From Anaerolineales bacterium (GTDB lineage Bacteria; Chloroflexota; Anaerolineae; Anaerolineales; Villigracilaceae), in NCBI GenBank assembly GCA_030583885.1, contig CP129480.1, forward strand, positions 3,164,714-3,228,713: a DNA stretch of 64,000 nucleotides. The letters run 5' to 3'. How positions within the stretch are numbered: the stretch's first letter is position 1; each line of letters begins with the position of its first letter. Both the position numbers and the translations under genes were made by a program. A model generated the notes under the pieces. It made no database searches and had not been told where the DNA came from. It saw only the letters and a list, made by a program, of their open reading frames with translations. This document shows, piece after piece, positions 21,328-31,024 of this stretch.

Positions 21328-24300
21328 ATGCCGACACGTTTGATTGTTTCAGCCCCTGCCACAGGCAAAACAAATGCCTGTATCGACGATATTCGCGTCG
21401 TACTTGAAAAATACCCGCTTGCCAAAATTCGTGTGATCGTCCCGGATCGTTTGCAGGCTGCCTATTTCCGCCGTCGCTTGTCGGCCAGCGGCGGATCAAT
21501 CGGTGTATACGTTGGAACATTCAACGACCTGTATAAGAATATCCTGGAAAAATCTGGCGGATATGTTCCTGTTGCCTCGAATGCGCTCCTGCACCGCATT
21601 GTTCAGGATGTTGTGGATACAACCCCATTGGTTCATTATGCAACCCTGCGGACCCAGCCGGGGTTCATTCTTGCCTTGCAAGATGTCTTTGCTGAACTCA
21701 AACGCGCCCTGATCTACCCAGAAACTTTCATCACTTCTTCAAAAGGTACTTCACTCGCTCAACAGGAACTGGCACAGCTGTATGTCGCCTATCAAACAAA
21801 GTTGCGAAATATGGGATGGGCGGATTTTGAAGGACTGAGCTGGCTGGCTGTCGCCGCCCTGGAAGAGTCCCCAAATCTGATGGAAAATTCAATGCAACTC
21901 CTGGTGGTGGACGGCTTTGACTCCTTCATCGGAACACAAAGAAGTATCTTACAGCTTCTGGAGAAATTCACCAACCTGCTGATCACCCTACCTGGGGATG
22001 CCGCATTTTTCCGAACTGCACATAGACGATTTGCTCGCACCTATTCCTCTTTGCAAAAAGACTTTTCACTGGAACTCTTGATAAATAATTCAACAAACTT
22101 TCTTCCCGCCGATATTGCCCATGTGGAAAGCCATCTTTTTACGTCCATCCCCACTTCCATCATAAAACCCACCCAACCCTTCCTGCGGGAACTACGCTCT
22201 CCTGCTGAAGAGTCAAGGGAAGCTCTGCGTTGGATCAAGTCCCTTGTCATACGAACTGCCATTCCTCTACAGGAGTGCGCGATCTTTGCGCCCGACCTGA
22301 ATCAATATCGACCCTATCTGCACAGCGCGGCACTTGAGTTCGGAATGCCAGTTCATTTCACTCAAAGCGACTCTCTCACTATGTCGCCCGCCATCACAGC
22401 ACTTCTCCATCTATTGAGCCTGCCAACACAAAACTTCCGAACTAATGCATTATTCAAAGTGCTGCGATCCCCCTACTTCTCCTTTGGTCTGCCCTTGGAA
22501 ACAATCGACTCGCTGGAACAAATCAGTCACATCGGGATGGTTGTTGAAGGGCGGGAACAATGGAATGAAATATGGGAGAGACTCTCCCCATCCGGCACAA
22601 GCAGCCCTTTTGATCTCGACGATGAACGTACATTAAAAAAGCTTCCGCGCGGGATAGCTATCCAAGCGCTCCAAACCCATCTCGATGATTTCTTCCAAAT
22701 GATCACACCGCCGGAAGGTGTTCGTACGCAGACGGAATGGACACGTTGGCTGGAAGACCTGCTGACCAATCTGCATTTTCATGAAAACAGCAACGGTGAA
22801 CAAGATGAAATTGCTTTGGAAGGATTCCGAGAAGCGCTTCGTGCTCTGGTAATGAGCGAATCCATTGTGGGTGCTCGGGTGGTGGACTATCAACAATATC
22901 TCTCTGACCTGCAAAACACGCTGGCAGGCAGTGCGCTCTCCGAACCATCTGTTCCGGGCGCTTCCATCCTGATCGGAAATATTCGTGAAGCACGCGGCTT
23001 GCGCTTCAAGGCAGTAGCGATCCTTGGTCTATCAGAGGGGCTCTTTCCATCTGTAGAACGCCCTGATCCTTTCCTGCCTGAATCATTGCGGGAGGAATTG
23101 GGACTGGACTCGCGTTTGGAACGTGAACAGGGTAGTTTGTTCTATCAAGCAGTCACCCGCGCCGATGCCCACCTCCTGCTGACACGCCCCTATCTTTCAG
23201 AAGATGGTGAACTTTGGGAAGCCTCACCGTATTGGAACGCGGTGGAATCTTTGTTTGAAAAAAACACCACCGTACAAAAAATCCGTCCGGACGATCCGCG
23301 CCATCTTACGGATGCTGCCTCATCTCAGGAATTGTTGTTCTGGGCGGTCCGGCGCAAAGCATTGCCTCAACATTATGCCGACCTTGAAACACGCTGGCAT
23401 CAACTGCAACACGCACGCGATGTGATCCGATCCCGCCGTGCCAAACTTGCCGATGGAACCTACGAAGGCGCAACTCATGATTTGCAAACGGAACTTACCA
23501 AACGGTTTGCGCCCGAGAAGGTTTGGTCTGCTTCGCGACTGGAAACCTATGGCACTTGCCCGCAGATGTTCTACGTTAAAACCGTACTTGACCTGGAGGT
23601 AACTGCACCCCCATCCCTGGGATTGGACATTGCCCAGGTGGGTTCGATCCTGCACAAGGTCCTGGAAGAGGTATACCGAACTGCCGATAATCCAGAGGAA
23701 GTCGATTCAGTGCTGAAGCGTCTCCCCGAAGTCGCCAAATCGGTCTTTGCCACAGCGCCACAGGATTTTGGCTTTCGTCCCTCCGAGTTGTGGGAACTCG
23801 AACAGGGCCAATTCATTGCGATGTTGGAAACCACAATTGTTGCACTTGCTAAAGCCTCGGAAGGCTGGAAACCAATGGCATACGAACAAGCCTTTGGGAT
23901 CCAGGACACTCCCCCCTTGGAAATCAAGTTGGATGGAGAAAAGGTGCTATTGCGAGGCTTGATCGACCGCATTGACCAGGATGCAGACGGGAATCTGCGC
24001 GTTGCTGATTACAAGACTGGCAGTTCTCACTTATCCAAAGAAGATCTGATGCACGGCAGGCGTTTGCAACTGCCGTTGTATGCCCTCGCTGCAAAAGAAG
24101 CTTTGAAGTTGGGTGAACCTATTGAGGGAATGTATTGGAAAATTCGAGCTGCAGAATCCGGTTCTTTGAAGCTTTCCACGTTCAAGTCCAAAACGGGCGA
24201 AGGCATTGAAGTTGCGATTCAAACCTCAAAAGAGCACCTCACCCGTATCCTGAAAGGCATCCGCACCGGCGACTTTCCTCCCGTTCCACCCAAAGGCGGC

Positions 24301-24360
24301 TGTCCCGAGTATTGCCCCGCCGCGCAATGGTGTTGGCGTTATCAAAAGGGAGGCTGGTAA
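21328..24360 (+). CDS. addB: AddB-like helicase/Fe-S nuclease subunit
   Basis: 1010 residues. Walker A is near the N-terminus (S-A-P-A-T-G-K-T-N-A, about 8-17), followed by UvrD-like but divergent helicase regions, and a C-terminal PD-(D/E)XK nuclease with G-L-I-D-R-I-D, V-A-D-Y-K-T-G (the D-x-K motif). The Fe-S cluster Cys are at about 744 (T-C-P-Q-M-F-Y) and C992-x3-C996-x5-C1002, as in AddB. With AddA it would form a double-strand-break processing complex for recombination and degrade linear phage DNA. The stop overlaps the addA start by one base. Confidence 0.88.
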   Translation: MPTRLIVSAPATGKTNACIDDIRVVLEKYPLAKIRVIVPDRLQAAYFRRRLSASGGSIGVYVGTFNDLYKNILEKSGGYVPVASNALLHRIVQDVVDTTPLVHYATLRTQPGFILALQDVFAELKRALIYPETFITSSKGTSLAQQELAQLYVAYQTKLRNMGWADFEGLSWLAVAALEESPNLMENSMQLLVVDGFDSFIGTQRSILQLLEKFTNLLITLPGDAAFFRTAHRRFARTYSSLQKDFSLELLINNSTNFLPADIAHVESHLFTSIPTSIIKPTQPFLRELRSPAEESREALRWIKSLVIRTAIPLQECAIFAPDLNQYRPYLHSAALEFGMPVHFTQSDSLTMSPAITALLHLLSLPTQNFRTNALFKVLRSPYFSFGLPLETIDSLEQISHIGMVVEGREQWNEIWERLSPSGTSSPFDLDDERTLKKLPRGIAIQALQTHLDDFFQMITPPEGVRTQTEWTRWLEDLLTNLHFHENSNGEQDEIALEGFREALRALVMSESIVGARVVDYQQYLSDLQNTLAGSALSEPSVPGASILIGNIREARGLRFKAVAILGLSEGLFPSVERPDPFLPESLREELGLDSRLEREQGSLFYQAVTRADAHLLLTRPYLSEDGELWEASPYWNAVESLFEKNTTVQKIRPDDPRHLTDAASSQELLFWAVRRKALPQHYADLETRWHQLQHARDVIRSRRAKLADGTYEGATHDLQTELTKRFAPEKVWSASRLETYGTCPQMFYVKTVLDLEVTAPPSLGLDIAQVGSILHKVLEEVYRTADNPEEVDSVLKRLPEVAKSVFATAPQDFGFRPSELWELEQGQFIAMLETTIVALAKASEGWKPMAYEQAFGIQDTPPLEIKLDGEKVLLRGLIDRIDQDADGNLRVADYKTGSSHLSKEDLMHGRRLQLPLYALAAKEALKLGEPIEGMYWKIRAAESGSLKLSTFKSKTGEGIEVAIQTSKEHLTRILKGIRTGDFPPVPPKGGCPEYCPAAQWCWRYQKGGW

Positions 24361-27300
24361 TGGCTGAGACACTAGCACAACGGGTTGTCAACACCTTTGG
24401 TCTGACGAAGGATCAGCGTACATCCGCATTAGAGCGCGGAAAAAATATTATCGTTACCGCCGGCGCCGGCAGTGGTAAGACCCGCACCCTAGTCGCAAGG
24501 TACGCGTCCTTGTTGGCAGATGGGCTTTCCCCACGTCTGGTGGTGGCGATCACGTTCACAGAAAAGGCTGCCCGGGAAATGCGCTCACGTTTACGCGGGG
24601 CATTGTTGGACCTGGTATCCAAGGCGGATACCTTAGATGAACGTGCCTTTTGGACATCCCTGAACAACCAGATGGATTCCGCCCGGATCGGCACCATCCA
24701 CAGTCTGTGCGCCGAGATCCTGCGCGCCCATCCTGCTGAAGCCGGGGTCGATCCACGTTTTGATGTGATCGACGAGGGTTTGGCAAAGACCCTCAAGAAG
24801 CAATTGGTGGAAACGGTTGTGATCGGTATGGTTTCCCAGACAGAATACAGATACTTGTTTCAAGCGTTGGGAACTCAGGGAGTACAAGACCTGCTTGCCA
24901 TCCTGCTGGACAAGCGACTGGAAGCAAGTGAGATATTCGCATCTGCCCTGGATGGGGACGCCATTGTGCGCTCTCATCTCGAAGTCCGGTTTCATGCTCC
25001 AGCAGTCATGGATTGCATCAAGGAATTACGTGGTTTCACAGAACGGCAGGTATTCGATGACGCGGGCGGTAAACTCGCCCCACAGATCATCGATCTATTG
25101 AAGGAATGGGAAAGCGCAGAAGAAGCGTTTACAAAGGGCGACGTCATCGCTTGTACCCAACACCTGCATAAAGCGCGCCGCGATTTTCTGAAAAAAGGCG
25201 CGGGCAAAAAAGGCAGGGTAAAGGAAATCCATGCCGACCTGCAGGCGGTATATGATGAATTTCTTGACCCCTTGATCGGTGGCGCCAACTCCAAGGATGA
25301 ACCGCCCAGCGCCGAATCCGAAGCGACCTTTAAGACAATCCTACCCCTAGTCGAAAAAAGTTTTGAGACCCTGCATCAGTCCTATCGATCCGAATTACAA
25401 CTGCGCCACGCGCTCGACTTCGATGACCTTGAATATGGGGCAATGTCCCTGCTCCAACAAGATGCGATTCGTGCTGTCTGGCAGAATGAAGTGCAAGCCC
25501 TGTTGGTGGATGAATTTCAGGATACAAACCCGCGCCAACGCAGGATTGTGGATGCCCTGGCAGGCACAGGTGGTCGGCTTTTCGTGGTGGGCGATGACCG
25601 TCAAAGTATCTATCGGTTCCGTCGTGCCGACGTAACTGTCTTTCGTGAAGTGCAGTCGCGAGCCCACGCCCAGGGTGATCTGGTCCTTGATCTGGATATC
25701 ACCTACCGCGCCCATGAGTCCCTGTTGGATGCCACCGGCAACCTGCTCGCAGGTGTAATGGGAACAGAGGATCGTCCAGGGCAACCTTTTTATGTTCCAT
25801 TCCGTCCGTTGAACGCGCATCGCAAAGCAAAACCAGATCATATCTCCGATCCGCATATCGAGTTCATCCTGGGCGCCGGGGAGGACGCCGAAGATGCCCG
25901 TCCCATAGCGGCGCAAGCCCTTGCCCAGCGCCTACTCAAACTCCGTGAAGAGGGACAGATCCAAAGTTGGGATGATGTCGCCCTGCTCTTTCGCGCCTCG
26001 ACCGGATATACCTGGTATGAAGATGCCTTCGAAGATGTCGGCATTCCTTTCGTTACGGTGGCAGGACGGGGATTTTACGAACGTCCTGAGATCCGCGATA
26101 TCCTGAACATCCTGCGCGCCTTGGCGGACCCTGCCGATGATCTGGCAATGGCAGGTTTGCTGCGATCCCCCGCGTTCGGTTTAAGCGATTCCGCGCTGTA
26201 TCTCTTGCGCCATCATGGAAAGAAGAAGTCGTCTTATTGGAATGCCCTGCGTGAAGATATTTCATACCTAAACGAATCAGATCAAGCCTGCACCAGACGA
26301 GCGGTATCCATCTTGAATGATCTCCTCCCGCGTGTGGATCGCGAATCTGTGGCAGACCTGCTCAAGGAACTGGTTAATGCAGTTGATTACCGCGCCGTTC
26401 TTGCCATTGAGGGTGAAGGCGGTTCAAGTGGACGACTCTGGCGCAATCTCGACAAACTGCTCGCTGATGCACAGAGCAGCGGCTTGGTCAGTGTGCGTGA
26501 TTTTCTGGAATACCTCATCACCCTCAACGATGCCGGCGCCCGCGAGGGAGAAGCCCCTGCTGATGCGCAAGGCGCCGTGCGTCTGATGACTATTCACAAA
26601 TCCAAAGGGCTGGAGTTCCCCGTTGTAATTCTGGCGGATGCCACCCGCACCACCATGAATAGAAGTGACCCAGTTTATCTTCTGCCGGAGATGGGCTTGT
26701 CCATCCAGATAAAACCGGAGCCCATGCTGTATCGTCTCTCCAAACAATTGGATGACCTGCAAAACGAAGCTGAGTCTGGACGCCTTTTGTATGTCGCCAT
26801 GACTCGTGCCAGGGATAAGTTGATCGTCAGTGGGCATGTCAGCCAGGGCAGAAGCAAGATTGCCGGCTGGATGAAGGAACTATGTGTGATTTTGGAAATC
26901 TCTCCTGATGAGCTTCTTGACGAAACAGGAAACTACTCTCAACCCAAGACTGCCCAAAAACATCCTGTTCTGGTGTGGTGTTCACATGGGCAGGGTGCGC
27001 AGTCCCAAACGGCGGCACTTACTCCATCCGCATTACCAGCAGAACCACAGGCATCACCCTTGTATGAGCCCATAATCGATCCTGTACAAATTTCCATTGA
27101 AGCGGATGAGGAAACCGTTCGACGCGTCTGGCGTGCGACCGAGCCGACATTATATGTGCCGCCCAGTGTGATCGGACAGATGACACATAAAGCCCTGGAA
27201 CTCTGGCTACACGTGGATGACTCCCGACTGATTCCCCTGCTAAAATCACTGACGCTGGATGCCGGGCTTGCGACCGAAGAGCAGCGCGTCGAGGCGGTGC

Positions 27301-27647
27301 GGCGTGTGCTTGAGTTGATCGAGCGTTTCTGTGCCCATCCGTTGCGTGAAGAGATCGAGCATGCCGATGAACGTCATCATGAGGTGCCGTATACCCGCAT
27401 GAATGGAGACCATTCCGAGACGGGATATATCGATCTGCTCTACCGCAAAAGGGAAGAGTGGTTCGTGGTGGATTTTAAGACCGATGCGATCCGCTCAGAA
27501 GAACAGTATAGGGAATTGGTGGGAAAGTATTCCAGGCAACTGGATCGATATGCCAGCGCCATCAAGCAACTATTTGGGCAGGAGCCAAAGTTATCGCTTT
27601 GTTTCCTGGACAACAACGGGCGAACGCATATCGCGAATCAATCCTAA
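24360..27647 (+). CDS. addA: AddA helicase-nuclease (UvrD/RecB family)
   Basis: About 1095 residues from ATG 24360 (TAATG overlap with addB; an earlier in-frame start lies inside addB). It is an SF1A helicase: motif I V-T-A-G-A-G-S-G-K-T-R-T-L, T-F-T-E-K-A-A-R-E-M, motif II V-D-E-F-Q-D-T-N, motif III G-D-D-R-Q-S-I-Y-R-F-R-R-A, T-I-H-K-S-K-G-L-E-F and V-A-M-T-R-A-R-D. A C-terminal RecB-type nuclease follows (W-F-V-V-D-F-K-T-D, then Y-x-x-Q-L-D-x-Y). It is the motor partner of AddB for end resection. It may be chromosomal housekeeping or part of the accessory region; its own promoter and coupling to addB suggest a stable operon. Confidence 0.92.
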   Translation: MAETLAQRVVNTFGLTKDQRTSALERGKNIIVTAGAGSGKTRTLVARYASLLADGLSPRLVVAITFTEKAAREMRSRLRGALLDLVSKADTLDERAFWTSLNNQMDSARIGTIHSLCAEILRAHPAEAGVDPRFDVIDEGLAKTLKKQLVETVVIGMVSQTEYRYLFQALGTQGVQDLLAILLDKRLEASEIFASALDGDAIVRSHLEVRFHAPAVMDCIKELRGFTERQVFDDAGGKLAPQIIDLLKEWESAEEAFTKGDVIACTQHLHKARRDFLKKGAGKKGRVKEIHADLQAVYDEFLDPLIGGANSKDEPPSAESEATFKTILPLVEKSFETLHQSYRSELQLRHALDFDDLEYGAMSLLQQDAIRAVWQNEVQALLVDEFQDTNPRQRRIVDALAGTGGRLFVVGDDRQSIYRFRRADVTVFREVQSRAHAQGDLVLDLDITYRAHESLLDATGNLLAGVMGTEDRPGQPFYVPFRPLNAHRKAKPDHISDPHIEFILGAGEDAEDARPIAAQALAQRLLKLREEGQIQSWDDVALLFRASTGYTWYEDAFEDVGIPFVTVAGRGFYERPEIRDILNILRALADPADDLAMAGLLRSPAFGLSDSALYLLRHHGKKKSSYWNALREDISYLNESDQACTRRAVSILNDLLPRVDRESVADLLKELVNAVDYRAVLAIEGEGGSSGRLWRNLDKLLADAQSSGLVSVRDFLEYLITLNDAGAREGEAPADAQGAVRLMTIHKSKGLEFPVVILADATRTTMNRSDPVYLLPEMGLSIQIKPEPMLYRLSKQLDDLQNEAESGRLLYVAMTRARDKLIVSGHVSQGRSKIAGWMKELCVILEISPDELLDETGNYSQPKTAQKHPVLVWCSHGQGAQSQTAALTPSALPAEPQASPLYEPIIDPVQISIEADEETVRRVWRATEPTLYVPPSVIGQMTHKALELWLHVDDSRLIPLLKSLTLDAGLATEEQRVEAVRRVLELIERFCAHPLREEIEHADERHHEVPYTRMNGDHSETGYIDLLYRKREEWFVVDFKTDAIRSEEQYRELVGKYSRQLDRYASAIKQLFGQEPKLSLCFLDNNGRTHIANQS

Positions 27648-27667
27648 TCCTTAGCGGAAAAATTCAT

Positions 27668-27696
27668 TAGACAAATCAGCCTCCCTAGCCTACAAT
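27668..27696 (+). promoter_or_regulatory. Promoter of the TerB-BrxD-BrxHI operon
   Basis: A -35 TAGACA (27668-27673), 17-bp spacer and -10 TACAAT (27691-27696) each differ from consensus by one base. They lie about 120 nt upstream of the TerB-like start. A small GC hairpin (CCGC-CCT-GCGG) follows in the leader near 27778. Confidence 0.55.
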
Positions 27697-27818
27697 AACA
27701 GACAATCAAGAAACCCTGTTAAGGCACGCCTTTCTTCATTGTGGATGTAAAAACCATTTTATTTTTTGAGATGGGATCCGCCCTGCGGGGAGTTCAGAAA
27801 CAAATTGAGTAGTAGTGT

Positions 27819-29687
27819 ATGCCAAAACGAAAAAGAAAATCCAATCAAGGTTGCTGTCTGGTTTCGTTGGTGCTTTGGCCGTTCCAATTGTTGGAGAGTC
27901 TTGTTAATTCCCTCGGTTCTCCGAATACCACCCCAAGACCTCAGACAACGCAGAGGAAGAAGATCGCGCCTGCCAATACCAAAAGGGTAACTAGCGCGGA
28001 TCGGTTTGTAGATGTTACGCCTGCCGGGATGCAAAGCTATACGCCTTCCATAGGCGTCACCATCACCTATGAAAACAGGGGGACGAGCTTTGTAAAAGAA
28101 GCGCAAAAGTTGAAGGGTAAGAAGGAAAATTTTGCCAATCATGTGCCTTTCAAATGTTACTGGCCGACCTACAGTGACATGAATGGCTCGCAGCAACAAT
28201 GGTACTTTTATTGGAGATCCCAGACCCGACAGAATACATTCCATCCCAGTGACCTAAGTTACATCTTCATCCATGTATATGAGGTCTTGAACCTGGTCGA
28301 AACGCCCGATCCAATTCAGGCGGCTGAAAGAATTCGTATCATTTGGCTGGCATATCGCGAAAAATATCCAAACCTGGACCGCTACCTGCCAGATTGGGGA
28401 GGCGATCTTCTGGCTGTAAAAGTTGGTGGCGCCCAGGCATTGGCATGGTGGGAGTCCATCCTGAGCGTGGATGGGGTGGATATACCCGATTCCATTGTCA
28501 ATATCATTGTGGAAAAAGCAATCCGCGCCAATGGCGTCGATGCGCTTCCTTATAAGATCTGGTCCCTATTGTCCGACTACCAGCCACGAAACAAGTTTTA
28601 TCAAAAATACAACACAGACCACTTCGTCGATTATTCCTATGAGAAAGCCATCAAAGTCGCCAACGCTCACTATCTCAAAACAACCGGAAAATCTGTAATC
28701 GACCAGTTCGTATCAGAACGCGTTCTCAATTATGAGAAACCTGTTTTTGCCTCCGCCTTAATCGGTTTTTCCCATCCGGCTACCGCACGTCTGGCGACCG
28801 GGAGGGATTATGCCGGTTCAACACGGTTGGCAAATAACATCACATCCATCATGAAGTATGCCGAAAACATCCTGAGAAAACAGTTGAAGTTCTCGGCAAA
28901 GTTATCCGGCATTGAACTACCCGCCGACCTTGCCCAACAGCTGGATCTGGCGTTCCAACAGGAAAAGACCCGTCCCAGAAAACCTGAGCCCATCAAGATC
29001 ACCATCGATCAGGAGCGAGTCGCCTCGCTGCATGAAGAGAGTCGGGTGGTAAGCGAGATGCTGGCTACAGAACAGGTCGGTGCAGAAAAGGAATTGCTGA
29101 CCGATCTTGAAGAAACCCGTACCCTTTGGAAATCCCTGCAATCCTCTGAGCGGATGGTGCTTGCCGGATTGCTTGCGAAGGAATGGAACACATTCGAACA
29201 GATCAACATCGCCCTTGGCGTGGAACTGGAACAAGTTTCCGTGCTTCTGGAATCGATCAACAAGAAATCGTTGAGTGTGCTTGGCGATAAAATGGTATAT
29301 CAAACCGCCGATGCCATCCACCTGGCAGAGGATTTTATGGACGAATTGGAAGTTGTCGTAAAGGAGATGCCTCCCAGCCAGGATGACGCCTCTCAGGAAG
29401 GCATGGATGAACCCTTCAATCCGTGGGTGCAATTCTTTGACGCACTCGACCCCGTGGAAGTGGAGATCACGAAACTTCTTGGAACAGGCGGACAATTGGA
29501 GGAAACAGAACTTGATGTCATTGCCAGGACTCACAATGCAATGGGAAACGCGGTCATGGATTCATTGAATGAAAAGGCGCAGGTACACATTGGGCAACTC
29601 CCCTTTTACCTGGATGGGACAACCTGGTTTGTGGAGGAGGAATATCTCCCGCTCCTGCGCGGACATCTTGGACTTGAGGTGAAATAA
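27819..29687 (+). CDS. TerB-N/TerB-C domain protein
   Basis: 622 residues. After a basic, hydrophobic N-terminus (about 1-60), residues 95-220 match the TerB N-terminal-domain pattern (Q-Q-W-Y-F-Y-W-R-S-Q-T-R, then Y-I-F-I-H-V-Y-E-V-L-N-L). The middle region (about 390-500) is helical and Glu-rich, and the last ~90 residues resemble the TerB-C domain. In other genomes such proteins sit in tellurite-type stress and phage-conflict gene clusters. It is the first gene of a tight operon with a BrxD-like ATPase (1-bp gap) and an Lhr-like helicase. The molecular role is unknown. No strong ribosome site is visible. Confidence 0.7.
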   Translation: MPKRKRKSNQGCCLVSLVLWPFQLLESLVNSLGSPNTTPRPQTTQRKKIAPANTKRVTSADRFVDVTPAGMQSYTPSIGVTITYENRGTSFVKEAQKLKGKKENFANHVPFKCYWPTYSDMNGSQQQWYFYWRSQTRQNTFHPSDLSYIFIHVYEVLNLVETPDPIQAAERIRIIWLAYREKYPNLDRYLPDWGGDLLAVKVGGAQALAWWESILSVDGVDIPDSIVNIIVEKAIRANGVDALPYKIWSLLSDYQPRNKFYQKYNTDHFVDYSYEKAIKVANAHYLKTTGKSVIDQFVSERVLNYEKPVFASALIGFSHPATARLATGRDYAGSTRLANNITSIMKYAENILRKQLKFSAKLSGIELPADLAQQLDLAFQQEKTRPRKPEPIKITIDQERVASLHEESRVVSEMLATEQVGAEKELLTDLEETRTLWKSLQSSERMVLAGLLAKEWNTFEQINIALGVELEQVSVLLESINKKSLSVLGDKMVYQTADAIHLAEDFMDELEVVVKEMPPSQDDASQEGMDEPFNPWVQFFDALDPVEVEITKLLGTGGQLEETELDVIARTHNAMGNAVMDSLNEKAQVHIGQLPFYLDGTTWFVEEEYLPLLRGHLGLEVK

Positions 29688-29688
29688 T

Positions 29689-31023
29689 ATGTCGATCACA
29701 AAACGCGAAGCAAAAACAATCCTGACTTCATTAAGCGCCGGTGTGGTTCCCCGAACGGGTCTTCGGCACATCTCCGTCGGACGCCTGTCGGAAGTGGCTG
29801 CCCTCAAAAGCGACCTGGATCATAACCGGGAGGGCGGCGCGACCGTTCGTTTTGTCATTGGCAGATTTGGCAGTGGTAAAAGTTTTCTACTACAGCTGAT
29901 GCGCACCTATGCCCTGGAAAGCAAGTTTGTGGTGGCGGATGCGGATTTCTCTCCCGAACGCAGGCTCTTTGGTTCCGGGGATGAAGCCATTGCCACCTAT
30001 CGGGAATTGATGAAAAATCTCTCGACCCAGACACGCCCGGATGGCAATGCGTTGCCAACGATCATCGAACGCTGGATCTCCGGCATCCAAACCAGTGTCG
30101 CCACAGAGAGTGGTCTGGATCACGGCTCCCCAGAGTTCGTCAGTCAAGTGAAAAGCCGGATCCTCAGCACGCTCAACGACATGCAGGAACTGATCCACGG
30201 TTTTGATTTTGGTTCCGTCCTGGCTGCCTACTATCAGGGATATGCAGAAAACAATGAAGAATTGAAATCCAGCGCCCTGCGCTGGATGCGCGGGGAATAT
30301 GGCACCAAGACAGAAGCCTACGCCGCGTTGAAGATCCGAACGATCATTGACAGCGATAACTTCTATGATTATCTAAAGGTGTTTGCCGTCTTTTTCCGAA
30401 AGATCGGCTACAGCGGCTTCACGGTCTGTTTGGATGAAGCGGCTTATCTTTACACGATCACCAACAGTGTTTCCCGAAAAAATAATTACGAGGCTATCCT
30501 CTCGATCATCAATGATTGTTTGCAGGGCAAGGCGGCACATATTGGCTTTATCTTTGGCGGAACACCCGAATTTCTGGAAGATCAACGTCGCGGGTTATTC
30601 AGCTATGAGGCATTACGCTCCCGTCTGGCAGGTAATCGTTTTCTCGGGGAGGGATTGCAGGATTTCACCGGACCAGTTATCAAGTTATCTTCCCTAACCG
30701 CGGAAGAGATTTTCGTCCTGCTCCAAAAGATCCGCGAGATCCACCAAAGCCAGGCTGCAGCTCCGGTGAAAATGACAGACCAGGATATCCATGCCTACAT
30801 GGAGGAAACGCTGCGCAGGATGGGCGCCAGGGAATTTACCACGCCGCGTGAACTGGTGCGTGAGTTTGTCAATCTATCGAATTTGCTGGACCAGTATCCG
30901 GAGAAGACCTGGCAGGAAATTGTCATGGGCTTGCCGGCACCGAAGGAAGACCAGCCGCAAGATGTTTCAATCTCCAATGATGAAAACCCATTGGATCGTT
31001 TCAGCGACTTCAAAGTGAACTAG
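29689..31023 (+). CDS. BrxD-like P-loop ATPase (DUF2791 family)
   Basis: 444 residues. Walker A is G58-R-F-G-S-G-K-S65, and Walker B is T-V-C-L-D-E-A-A-Y-L-Y (about residues 246-256). The N-terminal segment R-H-I-S-V-G-R-L-S-E and the downstream helical and wHTH-like region fit the DUF2791 ATP-binding family that includes BrxD of type 2 BREX. It sits between the TerB-like gene and an Lhr-like helicase, the BrxD-BrxHI order. No pglX, pglZ or brxC is in the window, so it is not a full BREX system. A DNA-sensing or helicase-loading role is inferred. Confidence 0.82.
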   Translation: MSITKREAKTILTSLSAGVVPRTGLRHISVGRLSEVAALKSDLDHNREGGATVRFVIGRFGSGKSFLLQLMRTYALESKFVVADADFSPERRLFGSGDEAIATYRELMKNLSTQTRPDGNALPTIIERWISGIQTSVATESGLDHGSPEFVSQVKSRILSTLNDMQELIHGFDFGSVLAAYYQGYAENNEELKSSALRWMRGEYGTKTEAYAALKIRTIIDSDNFYDYLKVFAVFFRKIGYSGFTVCLDEAAYLYTITNSVSRKNNYEAILSIINDCLQGKAAHIGFIFGGTPEFLEDQRRGLFSYEALRSRLAGNRFLGEGLQDFTGPVIKLSSLTAEEIFVLLQKIREIHQSQAAAPVKMTDQDIHAYMEETLRRMGAREFTTPRELVREFVNLSNLLDQYPEKTWQEIVMGLPAPKEDQPQDVSISNDENPLDRFSDFKVN

Positions 31024-31024
31024 C

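Noticed and set aside
28710..28730. GAAC...GTTC-like string in the TerB gene as a second LexA box
   Set aside because: GAACGCGTTC has only a 2-bp spacer instead of 4 and lies inside a coding region.
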